This document shows, in pieces, positions 1 to 8,295 of a stretch of 26,437 nucleotides of DNA. The position numbers and the translations under genes were made by a program. The DNA is from a virus. Every line of letters starts with the position of its first letter. Position 1 is the first letter of the stretch. The notes beneath the pieces are model-generated. The model was not told the DNA's origin, ran no database searches, and worked only from the letters and a program-made list of their open reading frames with translations. The stretch covers positions 1 through 26,437 of IMG/VR virus record IMGVR_UViG_3300021136_000044. One strand, given 5' to 3'.

Positions 1-1110
1 AGACGTGCCATTAGAAATCAAATTCCAATTATGACCGCCTGTTCCTGTATTGGATATTTGAAAATATGGCCCATAAGTGGTGGCTGCACCAACCAATGAC
101 ACGCCATCGTTATTGCCAACTGAAACCTGTAATTTTGTTAAAGGCGCGCTGGTCCCGATGCCGACATTGCCCGTTGCGCTGATCCGCATGCGTTCAGCGG
201 CATTGGTCGCAAACAGCAACGACACATTATCCGCAGTATAAACCAGCGCTGTTCCAGCGGCTTGATTTTGAATTAACTGAACGCCCGTCCAGCCCTGCGC
301 AACAACATTTAACCACGCCTGGGCAGACGCGCCAGTGCTGGCATTGGAAACCAACAAGCCGTCATTGCTATTGGTATTGGCAACAACAGAAAGTTTAATG
401 CTAGGATTTGTCGAACCAATGCCAACATTGCCAGCAGCGGTAATTCGCATGCGTTCAGTGCCGCCAAAATTCCATGCCTCAAAATTGACGTTGGTGCCAT
501 ATATGTTCGCAAAAAACGGAGAACCATTATTATCAGCTAATTGCTGATAAAGAAATGAGTAAGCAGTCCCACCAATCATATTGATTTGAGTTGTGGCGCT
601 TGCACCGATTGTTGAGTTTCCAACACCAAGAATGGTGGCGGCATTCTGGTTTTTAACAACCGCCAATGGGACCGCGTTGCCGTAAAAACTGTCTGGATTT
701 GACGTGCCGATCCCGACGTTGCCCGCTGCGGTGATCCGCATACGCTCTGCGCCGTTGGTGGTGAAAACAGTGGCAACATTATTGGGGTTGTGAACAACAG
801 CAGACGAAATGCCATTAAGCGAAAGCCAAGCCGAACCGCTACTAGATGCGGTTACGGTCAATACTGGATCGGTTGCGCCTACAATTTGAAGCAGGCTTGT
901 TGGGGTGCTGGTCCCGATGCCGACGTTGGTTGTAAAATTTGGCGTCGAAATTGTCGGGTTGGAGAGCGTCAATCCAGCCAGAGTTGTTACGGTATTGCCC
1001 AACGCAACTGACGTGGTGCCAATCGTGACCGGGGTTGAGAAATTAGTGTCAAGCTGCGACAGAGGAAGTGTGCCGCTGGCCGACGCGAAAAGATATGGAA
1101 CGCCGCTCAT
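1..1110 (-). CDS. Tail fibre protein, partial (C-terminus beyond window)
   Basis: The frame opens with ATG at 1110, preceded by AGGGGTTG as an SD, and stays open for 370 codons to the window edge, so the C-terminus is missing. The N-terminus has the phage-fibre pattern LPLSQLDTNF followed by Thr/Ser/Asn-rich beta sequence. Four copies of a GNVGIGT-like motif follow; three are preceded by ERMRI(T/S)A, spaced roughly 90 residues apart. Such repeats are typical of trimeric, beta-rich fibres that form the distal shaft and often end in an autocleaving chaperone domain; that end is not visible here. The gene follows tail protein I by 11 bases, which is the usual place of the receptor-binding fibre in myoviruses. 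Assignment as a fibre is firm; receptor specificity is unknown. Confidence 0.85.
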   Translation of the reverse strand, partial: MSGVPYLFASASGTLPLSQLDTNFSTPVTIGTTSVALGNTVTTLAGLTLSNPTISTPNFTTNVGIGTSTPTSLLQIVGATDPVLTVTASSSGSAWLSLNGISSAVVHNPNNVATVFTTNGAERMRITAAGNVGIGTSNPDSFYGNAVPLAVVKNQNAATILGVGNSTIGASATTQINMIGGTAYSFLYQQLADNNGSPFFANIYGTNVNFEAWNFGGTERMRITAAGNVGIGSTNPSIKLSVVANTNSNDGLLVSNASTGASAQAWLNVVAQGWTGVQLIQNQAAGTALVYTADNVSLLFATNAAERMRISATGNVGIGTSAPLTKLQVSVGNNDGVSLVGAATTYGPYFQISNTGTGGHNWNLISNGTS

Positions 1111-1121
1111 GAACTCAACCC

Positions 1122-1838
1122 CTAAATACCGTAATTATTCCAAGTGACTGTTGCGCTGCTGCTGTTTTCCCAAGCGACTGTTGCGCTGCTATTATTCACC
1201 CAAGGGATGAATGCGCCAACTGGACCGGAAACAGTAACATTGAAGACAAACTGAAAAGGCAATTCCGCCGCACCACTCGCAATAGCAGCCGCTAACAGTG
1301 GCGCTACTGGGTATGTTGGTATGGTGATGTTGATCGCGTTGCCTGTGCCGAATGTGACGTTGATTTGATAGGTCTGCGGCAGATTTGGTGCGGTCCCATT
1401 TGTGCCGATCAAAAAGCGCATGATGCGTTGTTTCAGCCAGCGTATATTGAAAACCTTGCCGTCACCTTTATAGAAATGCCAAGTGAGCAACCGCTTGTAA
1501 ATATCATCAGTTGTGATGCTAGAAGTCGCGGTTGTGGTGGTTTGTGTGTTCAATGGCACTTTATAATTTGGGCCGTAAGTGTCGAGAGGCCCAATATCGC
1601 TTGCCATAGTCCCTGGCAACGAAGGCCGAGGATATCCATAAATCCCAGCGCCAACCCAATCAAGCAAATCACCACTTATTGAATCTAAGGTATATACTGG
1701 AAGATTTAGATTGTTAAACGTATTGATGTATTGTTGCGTGATTGTGTTATAAGATGCCACAAACGCTTGCAAATCATCATCATCAGAATACTGCTGATAA
1801 AGATATGATGGGATTGTATTTTGAAGTGTCCCGCTCAT
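1122..1838 (-). CDS. Tail protein I-like baseplate protein
   Basis: This 238-residue protein follows the baseplate J gene and precedes the fibre, the canonical position of P2 gpI-like proteins that link the baseplate wedge to the tail fibres. The N-terminal half has the family look: a YLYQQYSDDDDLQAF segment, then a line ending in DLLDWVGAGIYGYPRP, and later DDIYKRLLTWHFYKGDG. The C-terminal part is beta-rich and ends in two near-identical tandem motifs (SSATVAWEN and SSATVTWNN), which may be the fibre attachment surface. The start ATG lies one base after the J stop codon, with CAGGGA as SD. Function is inferred from synteny and overall pattern, not from a catalytic motif. Confidence 0.75.
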   Translation of the reverse strand: MSGTLQNTIPSYLYQQYSDDDDLQAFVASYNTITQQYINTFNNLNLPVYTLDSISGDLLDWVGAGIYGYPRPSLPGTMASDIGPLDTYGPNYKVPLNTQTTTTATSSITTDDIYKRLLTWHFYKGDGKVFNIRWLKQRIMRFLIGTNGTAPNLPQTYQINVTFGTGNAINITIPTYPVAPLLAAAIASGAAELPFQFVFNVTVSGPVGAFIPWVNNSSATVAWENSSSATVTWNNYGI

Positions 1839-1839
1839 A

Positions 1840-3042
1840 TTATCCCTGCGAAATGGTGATGAGCGTTGAATTGGTCAGAAAATAACTTTCTGAGTCGCCA
1901 GATATGACGCCTGTTCCGCTGGCGGGATTTGTAAGAACGCCATTGATATAAACAGAAAAGACCATGCGCGTTAAATAGGCAGTTTGAAGAACGCTTGCGG
2001 TAGCAATTTGAAAAGCATTCTGCAATTCAAACAGATTCATTGGCGCCCCAACAGGGATGCTGTTAATATACTGAACGAGCGCATCCGAGCCAAGCGAGGC
2101 CATAGAAGAAGCAGAAACAGCAAAAGTTGAAGTTGTATTCCAAGTAAGCGAAATCGAAACAGATTGCACAGGAGGAACAATATACACAACGCTGTATGTA
2201 TTTGGATAATCGTTGATGTTAATTGTCTGATTCCTAGCTGTGGTGCTAGAGCCAATCAATGTAGAAATATCAAACAGGGCTGTGTAAATCGCATATGCGA
2301 CCTGATAAGGATCGCCACCACCAACAATAATTTTCCAATTTGTTCCGCTCTGGACTACCGAAACAAGGCGGTTTTGAACGCCCGAGACATTGCCCAAAAG
2401 CGTTTTCAAATAGCGCCCCATGCCCATGGACGCCGCCAGACCAGCTTGTAGCACTTGCGCCCGATAGTCATCAACCGACTGAGCGCCCGCACTAGGCGTC
2501 CCTGCGAGCGGATTGGAAACTGATAATGTTACTGTTGAAGGAATAGAAGTGGCAAGAGTGGTTACGGTGTTTGCTGGCACTGACCAAGAGCCAGATTGTG
2601 TTGCCAAACAATAAAGAGAATTTGTAACTCCACCAGATCCAACAATCCCACCATCCTGGACTGTGTATTGATAGGTTCCATCCGAAACTGTAAACCCAAC
2701 CGCAATCACAAATCCAGGCGAGCCAGTAAAAACAACATACACAGAAGTGTTTGTTGATTGGCCCTGCTGAACTCCATAAATTTGACCGAGCTGATTGAGA
2801 AGGAATTGATTGGCGCCATATGGAGTGATGGAATTTACAAGCTCAACCAATGCTGCATTGCAAGCGAGGATCGCAGCGACATCAGTGCTGCTAATATCCT
2901 CAATGAGCGTTCCAGGAAGGTTGGCAGTGTAACCTGGATTGGTTGCCGTAACATTGGCAATCAATGCCGTTTGCACATCAGCAGGTGCGGCGGGAATTAA
3001 CCCGGTTGGACCCATAATGATTGGCAATGTCGTTCCGCTCAT
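1840..3042 (-). CDS. Baseplate J-like wedge protein
   Basis: The 400-residue product matches the P2 gpJ / T4 gp6 group of baseplate wedge proteins. Visible features are an N-terminal segment with NPGYTANLPGTLIEDI and a following NQFLLNQLGQIYGV, a central beta domain with YVVFTGSPGFVIAVGFTVSDG, and the family hallmark AQSVDDYRAQVLQAGL. The C-terminal domain carries PVGAPMNLFELQNAF. It would form the periphery of the baseplate that rearranges on host contact. The gene overlaps the gp25-like gene upstream by four bases (ATGA) and is followed at once by tail protein I, so translation is probably coupled. The length is usual for the family. Confidence 0.9.
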   Translation of the reverse strand: MSGTTLPIIMGPTGLIPAAPADVQTALIANVTATNPGYTANLPGTLIEDISSTDVAAILACNAALVELVNSITPYGANQFLLNQLGQIYGVQQGQSTNTSVYVVFTGSPGFVIAVGFTVSDGTYQYTVQDGGIVGSGGVTNSLYCLATQSGSWSVPANTVTTLATSIPSTVTLSVSNPLAGTPSAGAQSVDDYRAQVLQAGLAASMGMGRYLKTLLGNVSGVQNRLVSVVQSGTNWKIIVGGGDPYQVAYAIYTALFDISTLIGSSTTARNQTININDYPNTYSVVYIVPPVQSVSISLTWNTTSTFAVSASSMASLGSDALVQYINSIPVGAPMNLFELQNAFQIATASVLQTAYLTRMVFSVYINGVLTNPASGTGVISGDSESYFLTNSTLITISQG

Positions 3043-3374
3043 ACCGCCACACTCATCTGCATTTTGACACCTTGATTGGTGATGATATTGACGTTGTATG
3101 TTGGTGTAAACGAAGCCACTTTGCTAATTTGCAAACTGGCAAAATAAGCTGAATATCTTTGTTGTATTAACGAAACATAAAAATCAGGAAAAATCTGTTG
3201 CACAACCGACTGTTGAGCAGGAATACCCCAATTTGCCCAAAAAGGCGATTCATTAAGATTCAATTTCAAGCATTGAATTAGAGCGGTGATGTGGACGTAA
3301 TCATTCTGGCCACTGGCGTCGGTCGTAACCGTAAGCCATTGGCCGGTTTTTGGATCGCGCCCATAGACCCTCAT
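3039..3374 (-). CDS. gp25/W-like baseplate wedge protein
   Basis: A small protein of 111 residues with the conserved phage pattern HITALIQCLKLNLNESPFWANWG followed at once by IPAQQSV and FPDFYVSL, placed just before baseplate J. In contractile tails the gp25-like protein begins sheath polymerisation at the baseplate; position and size fit that role, but the classical gp25 motif is weak, so this is a synteny-supported call. Two starts are possible. ATG at 3374 overlaps the spike stop as TGATG; GTG at 3377 overlaps it as GTGA. The GGAGG box upstream is six bases from the GTG and nine from the ATG, so the sequence does not settle the choice. I give the ATG. Confidence 0.7.
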   Translation of the reverse strand: MRVYGRDPKTGQWLTVTTDASGQNDYVHITALIQCLKLNLNESPFWANWGIPAQQSVVQQIFPDFYVSLIQQRYSAYFASLQISKVASFTPTYNVNIITNQGVKMQMSVAV

Positions 3375-3988
3375 CACACAACGCCTCCGGTGTTATTCGT
3401 TCCGGTCATAACATTCTTGTGCTCATGCGCAAGATACGCGGCACCATTGATGTTTAGCGTTCCGGTCAAAGAGATGCCAGAAGAATTTATGGTAATTGAG
3501 TTGGAACCGCAAGCAAGAGTTATTGAGTTTGGCGTGAGCGTAATGACGCTGTTCCCACTATCATCTTTTATCACAGCGCCATTAGGGCCAGTGATGTTGT
3601 ATGCATTCGCATCAACTGAAGGAAAAGAAGTGTTGCTGAGAGGAACAAAAACAAGTGTGGATAGATTGCCCTCTCTTTGCCCGTAGGAAGCTGTTCCGCC
3701 GCCCAATCCTGTAACCCCGCCCAGGTATACATCCGCAGGCATTACAAGCCCTTTATCGCCTATTTGTGTGGGCGGGCGAGCATAGCGAGAAATTGCTTGT
3801 GGCACTTTGATGAGCGGAAAAGTGATTTGGCTTTTAAGCTCAAATTTTACAGTTACAAAAGCACCTTGCACAGAAACAACCGAGACTGGCAATGTCTGGG
3901 GGATTTGCTGCAACGCATTCGCAATTTCATTCTGAATGATTTGCGGCAGCGATTTTGTGAAAGGTGTAGTTTGAACATTATTGATCAT
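3374..3988 (-). CDS. Baseplate spike protein (gpV/Gp138-like)
   Basis: A 204-residue protein with an N-terminal OB-like domain (PVSVVSVQGAFVTVKFEL, later RPPTQIGDKGLVMPAD), a YGQREGNLSTLVFVPL stretch, and a C-terminal series of short beta repeats of the kind NSITLACGSNSITINSSGIS that builds a trimeric beta-helix needle. It ends in AYLAHEHKNVMTGTNNTGGVV-type sequence; the H-E-H pair matches the HxH iron site known at the tip of P2 gpV and Gp138 spikes. An upstream in-frame extension to 4060 exists, but it would overlap the hub gene by 70 bases; ATG at 3988, two bases after the hub stop codon, is the likely start. The product would be the membrane-piercing tip of the tail. Confidence 0.82.
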   Translation of the reverse strand: MINNVQTTPFTKSLPQIIQNEIANALQQIPQTLPVSVVSVQGAFVTVKFELKSQITFPLIKVPQAISRYARPPTQIGDKGLVMPADVYLGGVTGLGGGTASYGQREGNLSTLVFVPLSNTSFPSVDANAYNITGPNGAVIKDDSGNSVITLTPNSITLACGSNSITINSSGISLTGTLNINGAAYLAHEHKNVMTGTNNTGGVV

Positions 3989-3990
3989 GA

Positions 3991-5088
3991 TTAACTCGGC
4001 CCAAGTGTTTGAACGTTGGGTGTTGAAAGCGGAGTGGAAACATTTTGAGTATAAAAACACTCAATAACCGTCACCCACGAATCAGCTGTTGGCTGGCGAA
4101 AATTGCCAAAGTGATTGACTTGCGCAACAGTGAACGAACCGTTCTGTTGAGAAGTCCCACGATAGTTGAATGGAGTTTGATTGTCTTGCGGAGCAATGGC
4201 TGAAAAATATTTTTTTGGCAGCACAACCGTTTGACCAAGGTCAATGTCCGCTCGCATTGGGCATTTGAATTGAATCGTATTGGTCGCAAGCCATATTGGC
4301 TGACCTATCAAATCGTAAAATTCAATGTTGGTTGTTTTGACGCCTTCTTTCACTGTCCCATCATAAACAGCGATTTGATTCCCTGGTTTAAGAATAATAT
4401 CAACACCATTATAATTACCACCAATTACGCCATATGAATAAGGTTTCACCCAATCCGCGAAAGCGCGCAAGGTGCCATATGTTGCATTTTGATCGTATCC
4501 AATAACGAGGTTTGGGCTGATTTTTATGTCTGGCGCAGGAAAGGTTGGGAATGCGGTGGAAAGAAAATTGGCGATTGCGGTTGATAGTTGCGTTCCAGCA
4601 ACCCATGTAAAATGGCCGTTGATTGGCGCATCATAATCGCCAACAGATATTGCAGGCGATACAGCACCGCCAGAAGGCACCGCAGCGCCCGCAGATGGCG
4701 CAGGGTCAATCGCTTTGGCGGAACCGGCGACGATGATAAAGTTGATGGACATTTCTGTCCCGATCCAGTTTCCGTATGACTGGATGATTTGCCCCTGAAG
4801 GATTTTTCCTGATTGGGCAGGGGACGCAAGAGGCAATCCCTTCTGAAATCCAGCAGAGATTGAAATGTTTTTGCGGGCGAAATCAAAAGCATTGCTGATT
4901 GTCTTGATATCAATACCATAGATTATCAGCTGGACCGCTTGCACTGATGTTGCATAAGGAACAATCTGACAATTGAACTCAATGTTGAGCGCATTTGGAT
5001 CGTTCTTTTTGTTTGGAAAGCTGGTGTATATAAATGGTCCCCATTTAGGATTGAAAGGATCAGTTATGATGATCTCATAATATCTCAT
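3991..5088 (-). CDS. Baseplate hub protein (gp44/gpD-like)
   Basis: This 365-residue protein sits between the baseplate plug and the spike, where contractile phages encode the trimeric hub (Mu gp44, P2 gpD, T4 gp27). Visible support includes an N-terminal beta domain with LNIEFNCQIVPYATSVQAVQL, an internal Pro/Ala/Gly-rich linker around residues 127-145, and later IEFYDLIGQPIWLATNTIQFKC and DIDLGQTVVLPKKYF, which fit the second hub beta domain that binds the spike. The start ATG overlaps the plug stop codon as ATGA. The family match is by arrangement and secondary-structure pattern rather than an invariant motif. Confidence 0.75.
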   Translation of the reverse strand: MRYYEIIITDPFNPKWGPFIYTSFPNKKNDPNALNIEFNCQIVPYATSVQAVQLIIYGIDIKTISNAFDFARKNISISAGFQKGLPLASPAQSGKILQGQIIQSYGNWIGTEMSINFIIVAGSAKAIDPAPSAGAAVPSGGAVSPAISVGDYDAPINGHFTWVAGTQLSTAIANFLSTAFPTFPAPDIKISPNLVIGYDQNATYGTLRAFADWVKPYSYGVIGGNYNGVDIILKPGNQIAVYDGTVKEGVKTTNIEFYDLIGQPIWLATNTIQFKCPMRADIDLGQTVVLPKKYFSAIAPQDNQTPFNYRGTSQQNGSFTVAQVNHFGNFRQPTADSWVTVIECFYTQNVSTPLSTPNVQTLGPS

Positions 5089-5573
5089 GGCGATACTTCA
5101 AATTGCTGGTTGTTTGTTCGATAAACCAAAGTTGAAGTAAAATATCCCGCCGCAATATTTATGTCGTAAGATGCAGTCCCAAAGCTGGTGGGATTGCCAG
5201 GATAAGAAGAAAGAGGATAAGTGAATTGGGTTGAGTTAATGATTGTTGCTGCAAAAACACCATTATATGCTGCTGGCGCCATATTTGAAATCGTCACATT
5301 TACAATCTGGCCGACCTTAAAACGATGTGGAATGCTTGTCGTTACTGTGGCGATATTTAGCGACCAATCAATTTCCTGAATATTGATGCCATTGTCAGAC
5401 CCAATCAGTGGCAATGAAAAAATCAAAGTGCCAGTAAGAGTATAACAATTGACGTAATATCTTTGACCAAACAAATTCCACGTGACGGTGATGTTATATT
5501 GCACATCATTCAGCGTCGGCTGAAAAGTGAAAGCCGAGATTGATGATGGCAAAAAGGGGAAAATTTCGGTCAT
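5085..5573 (-). CDS. Baseplate plug protein with inserted beta domain
   Basis: The first 60 residues (FTFQPTLNDVQYNITVTWN and later LIFSLPLIGSDNG) and the last 30 (YDINIAAGYFTSTLVYRTNN, QQFEV) resemble the N- and C-terminal halves of the small phage baseplate plug family, whose members are usually about 100 residues. Here the protein is 162 residues because about 70 residues (67-135) are inserted in the middle. The insert carries HRFKVGQIVNVTI, AAYNGVFAATI and STQFTYPL, the same pattern as two domains in the tail sheath of this phage. The plug closes the central channel at the hub. Stop and start overlap with the hub gene (ATGA). Confidence 0.7.
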   Translation of the reverse strand: MTEIFPFLPSSISAFTFQPTLNDVQYNITVTWNLFGQRYYVNCYTLTGTLIFSLPLIGSDNGINIQEIDWSLNIATVTTSIPHRFKVGQIVNVTISNMAPAAYNGVFAATIINSTQFTYPLSSYPGNPTSFGTASYDINIAAGYFTSTLVYRTNNQQFEVSP

Positions 5574-5578
5574 TGTTA

Positions 5579-6331
5579 TTACGTCACCGATATTGGATTG
5601 ACGCCTTGCGCAGTCGTCCCAGTAATCGTGCTTGGATTAAGCAGGCTGGATGCGTCTTGCAGCAAAGAACCAGAGGTTGGAAGCCCATTGGTCAATTTAT
5701 CCATGAGCGTATTTTGGGCCGCGACAGACTGTTGCAGTGTGACTAAAGGCTGAATGAAATCCCACTGATAGGTGTTCTGTGGAATGGGATGACTGCCCCC
5801 GCTCACATCCGTAAGGCCGGTCAAAATTAGGTTTGTATAAATGCTTGCTGGCGCAACAACAGTATACATGCCACCCGCATTCGCATGGTTTTTGATTGAC
5901 GCTTGCAGGGCAAGCATTGTTGTCATTTTGCTGATGTGGCCGCCCGGCTTATTCACCGGAATGCTCATCCGAACTGAAATTGTTAAAGGCTGGGAGATTG
6001 TAGCATTTGCAGCAACAGAATTGTTGGCAAAAGGATATGTTGCAACCGTATAATTCGCCAACTTGCTACCCGACACAGGAGAAAATTGAGCGAAGAAATC
6101 ATCCAGGCTTTGCGTATTGGCAAGATTATTTGCTGTTGTCGCAATGGCAGAAACGGCATTCAGCGCGCTGATGCCACTCGGATTTCCGAAAGTGTATCCT
6201 GTTTCTGTAATCGCAATGACTGGAAGATAACCGCCAAAATATTGCGCAATGCCACCAGTAAAGATGATTGGTGAAATTTGAAAACCAAGCTGATAGATCA
6301 TCCGCCCAGCATCATTGATCAAATTTGTCAT
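5579..6331 (-). CDS. Dit-like tail/baseplate protein
   Basis: A 250-residue protein directly after the tape measure gene, overlapping its stop codon by four bases. Its middle contains the pattern IYTNLILTGLTDVSGG followed by YQWDFIQPLVTLQQ, which resembles the distal-tail (Dit-like) family, where a strand ending in F(x)F/KPL closes the ring domain. The N-terminal part (ISPIIFTGGIAQYFGGYLPVIAITE) is hydrophobic and Gly-rich, as in proteins that contact the end of the tape measure. It probably forms the ring joining tail tube and hub. The assignment relies on pattern and on its position between the tape measure and plug/hub genes. Confidence 0.6.
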   Translation of the reverse strand: MTNLINDAGRMIYQLGFQISPIIFTGGIAQYFGGYLPVIAITETGYTFGNPSGISALNAVSAIATTANNLANTQSLDDFFAQFSPVSGSKLANYTVATYPFANNSVAANATISQPLTISVRMSIPVNKPGGHISKMTTMLALQASIKNHANAGGMYTVVAPASIYTNLILTGLTDVSGGSHPIPQNTYQWDFIQPLVTLQQSVAAQNTLMDKLTNGLPTSGSLLQDASSLLNPSTITGTTAQGVNPISVT

Positions 6332-8295
6332 TTGACTTTTCCATTGGTTGGGCCGGTTGTTGCAGTCGCGTTGACTACATTGCCCCCTGGTGGCGTATGA
6401 GAAACAAGATCAATCTGAACTGTTGGGTGCATTCCCGCAAAATCGCGCGGTGTGTATCCATTAGCGTATGCCCAATTGTCATAATTTCGGACATAATTTT
6501 GAGCTTCTGGAGATAGTTCGTTTACCCAATCAACATGCTTTTCTTTTGCCTGAGCGATTGCTGAAGCAACAGCTCCACCGCCCATGTTATAAGACGCCCA
6601 GCCCTGCTCAACATCCCCGCCCTTTTCATAGATTTTCTGGCGCAGATATCGCAGGCTTGCTGAAAGATTTTTGTTTGGATCCAATCGTTCATCAATGCCT
6701 AATTGAGGATCAACCACAAGCCCCATTTCGCGAGCCGCGTCAACTGATAATTGACCAAGTCCAACGTGGCTTCCTGTTACTTGACTTGGCAAGCCGCTTG
6801 ATTCCATCGAAATCAATTGACTTCCGCTTCCTGGCTGCAATCGGTTTTGCGCTTCTTCGCGCCGAATGCGACTTACAAAATCAGGATCATTCAACAAGCT
6901 TCCAGAAGCGCCGCGCGTTGCAAGTCCAGAAGGATTGTTTTCATTTGACATTTGAGAGAGACGCATGCGCTGCGCTTCTTTTTTTATGTCATAATCCAAC
7001 TCCACCTGATCGGCCATTGCCGAAACAGAATTAGCTCCACCAAGCGCCTTTTTCTTGTCGATGGCCGCTTGCCGTTGCGCAAATCCTGGAGTTTTTCTCA
7101 GATCGCTTTCTTGATTATTGCCTTCCCAAGCCCAATTTGGCAAATGATCTGCAAGCCAAACAGTCAATTTTCCAAGCGATGTAGCAATTTTTATCATGTC
7201 GTCAATGAAATTGCTGATTGCCTCTTTGAACTCTGGCTTTTTGATATTGATTGCAAGATCATTCATCCAGCCAGTAAAGGCAATCAACCCGTCTTTGAAA
7301 TTTTGGCTGGTAAGGCCCGATTCAATGAGGCTGGCAAACGCTCCAGCAATTTCCGTGATTGGTCCACCTTCTTTTGCAAGTGGAGCAAAAGCGGCAGCAA
7401 TTCTATTCTTTACTTCTGTCCAAGTCTTATCCATCTGGTCAATGAAATTTTGATATAAGATTGAACTTTCCCTTGTGGCCGCGCTGCTTGTTACCATGCC
7501 AGAATAGCGATTTTTCATGGCGGCCAATTCTTCAGGGCCAACATCCGCCATTGTTCGCATTTGACCGATATCAACGCCCAAGTCGCCATAATGCATTTGG
7601 TTAAAAAACATCGCTTCTTGGCCTGGATGTTCTTTTTGCAGTTGGCGATATTTTTCACCGAGCGCAGCGGTCGTTGGGCCGACTAAATCCGCCGCGCTGC
7701 TGTTAAGGATTGTTGCGTCACTTATACCAGTGAGAAAAGAGAATTTGGCGCGCGCCCCAGGATCGCCTTTCATGTTTGCGAGGCTAGACAATAATCCGCC
7801 ACCACCAACTCGGGAATAAGCGATGTTGGCGGCCTGAAATTCAGCAGGCGATACGCCTACGCCCCGCGCCGATTGAAGATTTTGAGCTTGCCCGCGCCCC
7901 AGGCTCATTAGACCCGCAAGGCTAAACATGCCAAAGAGAGAGCTTACGCCCGCCGTAATACCGCCCCACTTCAACAAATTCATGGTGACGCTTTTGATAC
8001 CTCCCGCGAAATTGTTTGTATTCCGCGAGAGGTTTGTCATTTGAATGTTGGTGTTGTGTATTTCTTTTGTTACTTTTTCTTGTGCGTCAAGAAAACGTTT
8101 CAACATATCAGTTTGATTGTGGATCGCATCTGTGATGGAATTTACACCATCAACAGTTAATGCGACCGCGCCATCAACCTTTCCCCACAATCCTGGCATT
8201 TTGCCAAGATCGTCTTTGTATTTGTTGAATGCATTGATGAACTCTTTGAAAGGAGCATCATTGACTTGAATATCAATTACCGACTTAACCGCCAT
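6328..8295 (-). CDS. Tail tape measure protein with lytic transglycosylase domain
   Basis: The 655-residue product combines an N-terminal helical region, a hydrophobic segment at about residues 107-132 (GGITAGVSSLFGMFSLAGLM), long helical stretches and, from about residue 490, a soluble lytic transglycosylase domain. The transglycosylase motifs are in order: catalytic Glu in ISMESSGL (about E498), GLGQLS (512-517) and SYNMGGG (568-574). The tape measure sets tail length and travels into the cell envelope during infection, and this domain would cut peptidoglycan locally. With 655 residues the tail should be short, about 100 nm by the usual ruler relation. The start ATG directly follows the frameshifted chaperone stop codon, with AGGA as SD. 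Confidence 0.92.
   Translation of the reverse strand: MAVKSVIDIQVNDAPFKEFINAFNKYKDDLGKMPGLWGKVDGAVALTVDGVNSITDAIHNQTDMLKRFLDAQEKVTKEIHNTNIQMTNLSRNTNNFAGGIKSVTMNLLKWGGITAGVSSLFGMFSLAGLMSLGRGQAQNLQSARGVGVSPAEFQAANIAYSRVGGGGLLSSLANMKGDPGARAKFSFLTGISDATILNSSAADLVGPTTAALGEKYRQLQKEHPGQEAMFFNQMHYGDLGVDIGQMRTMADVGPEELAAMKNRYSGMVTSSAATRESSILYQNFIDQMDKTWTEVKNRIAAAFAPLAKEGGPITEIAGAFASLIESGLTSQNFKDGLIAFTGWMNDLAINIKKPEFKEAISNFIDDMIKIATSLGKLTVWLADHLPNWAWEGNNQESDLRKTPGFAQRQAAIDKKKALGGANSVSAMADQVELDYDIKKEAQRMRLSQMSNENNPSGLATRGASGSLLNDPDFVSRIRREEAQNRLQPGSGSQLISMESSGLPSQVTGSHVGLGQLSVDAAREMGLVVDPQLGIDERLDPNKNLSASLRYLRQKIYEKGGDVEQGWASYNMGGGAVASAIAQAKEKHVDWVNELSPEAQNYVRNYDNWAYANGYTPRDFAGMHPTVQIDLVSHTPPGGNVVNATATTGPTNGKVK

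Noticed and set aside
3989-4060. Upstream extension of the spike frame
   Set aside because: It overlaps the hub gene by 70 bases; the downstream ATG at 3988 directly follows the hub stop codon and gives the expected N-terminus.
6468-7458. Overlapping plus-strand open frames of 188 and 168 codons
   Set aside because: They are antisense to the tape measure gene with its transglycosylase motifs and have no recognisable domains.
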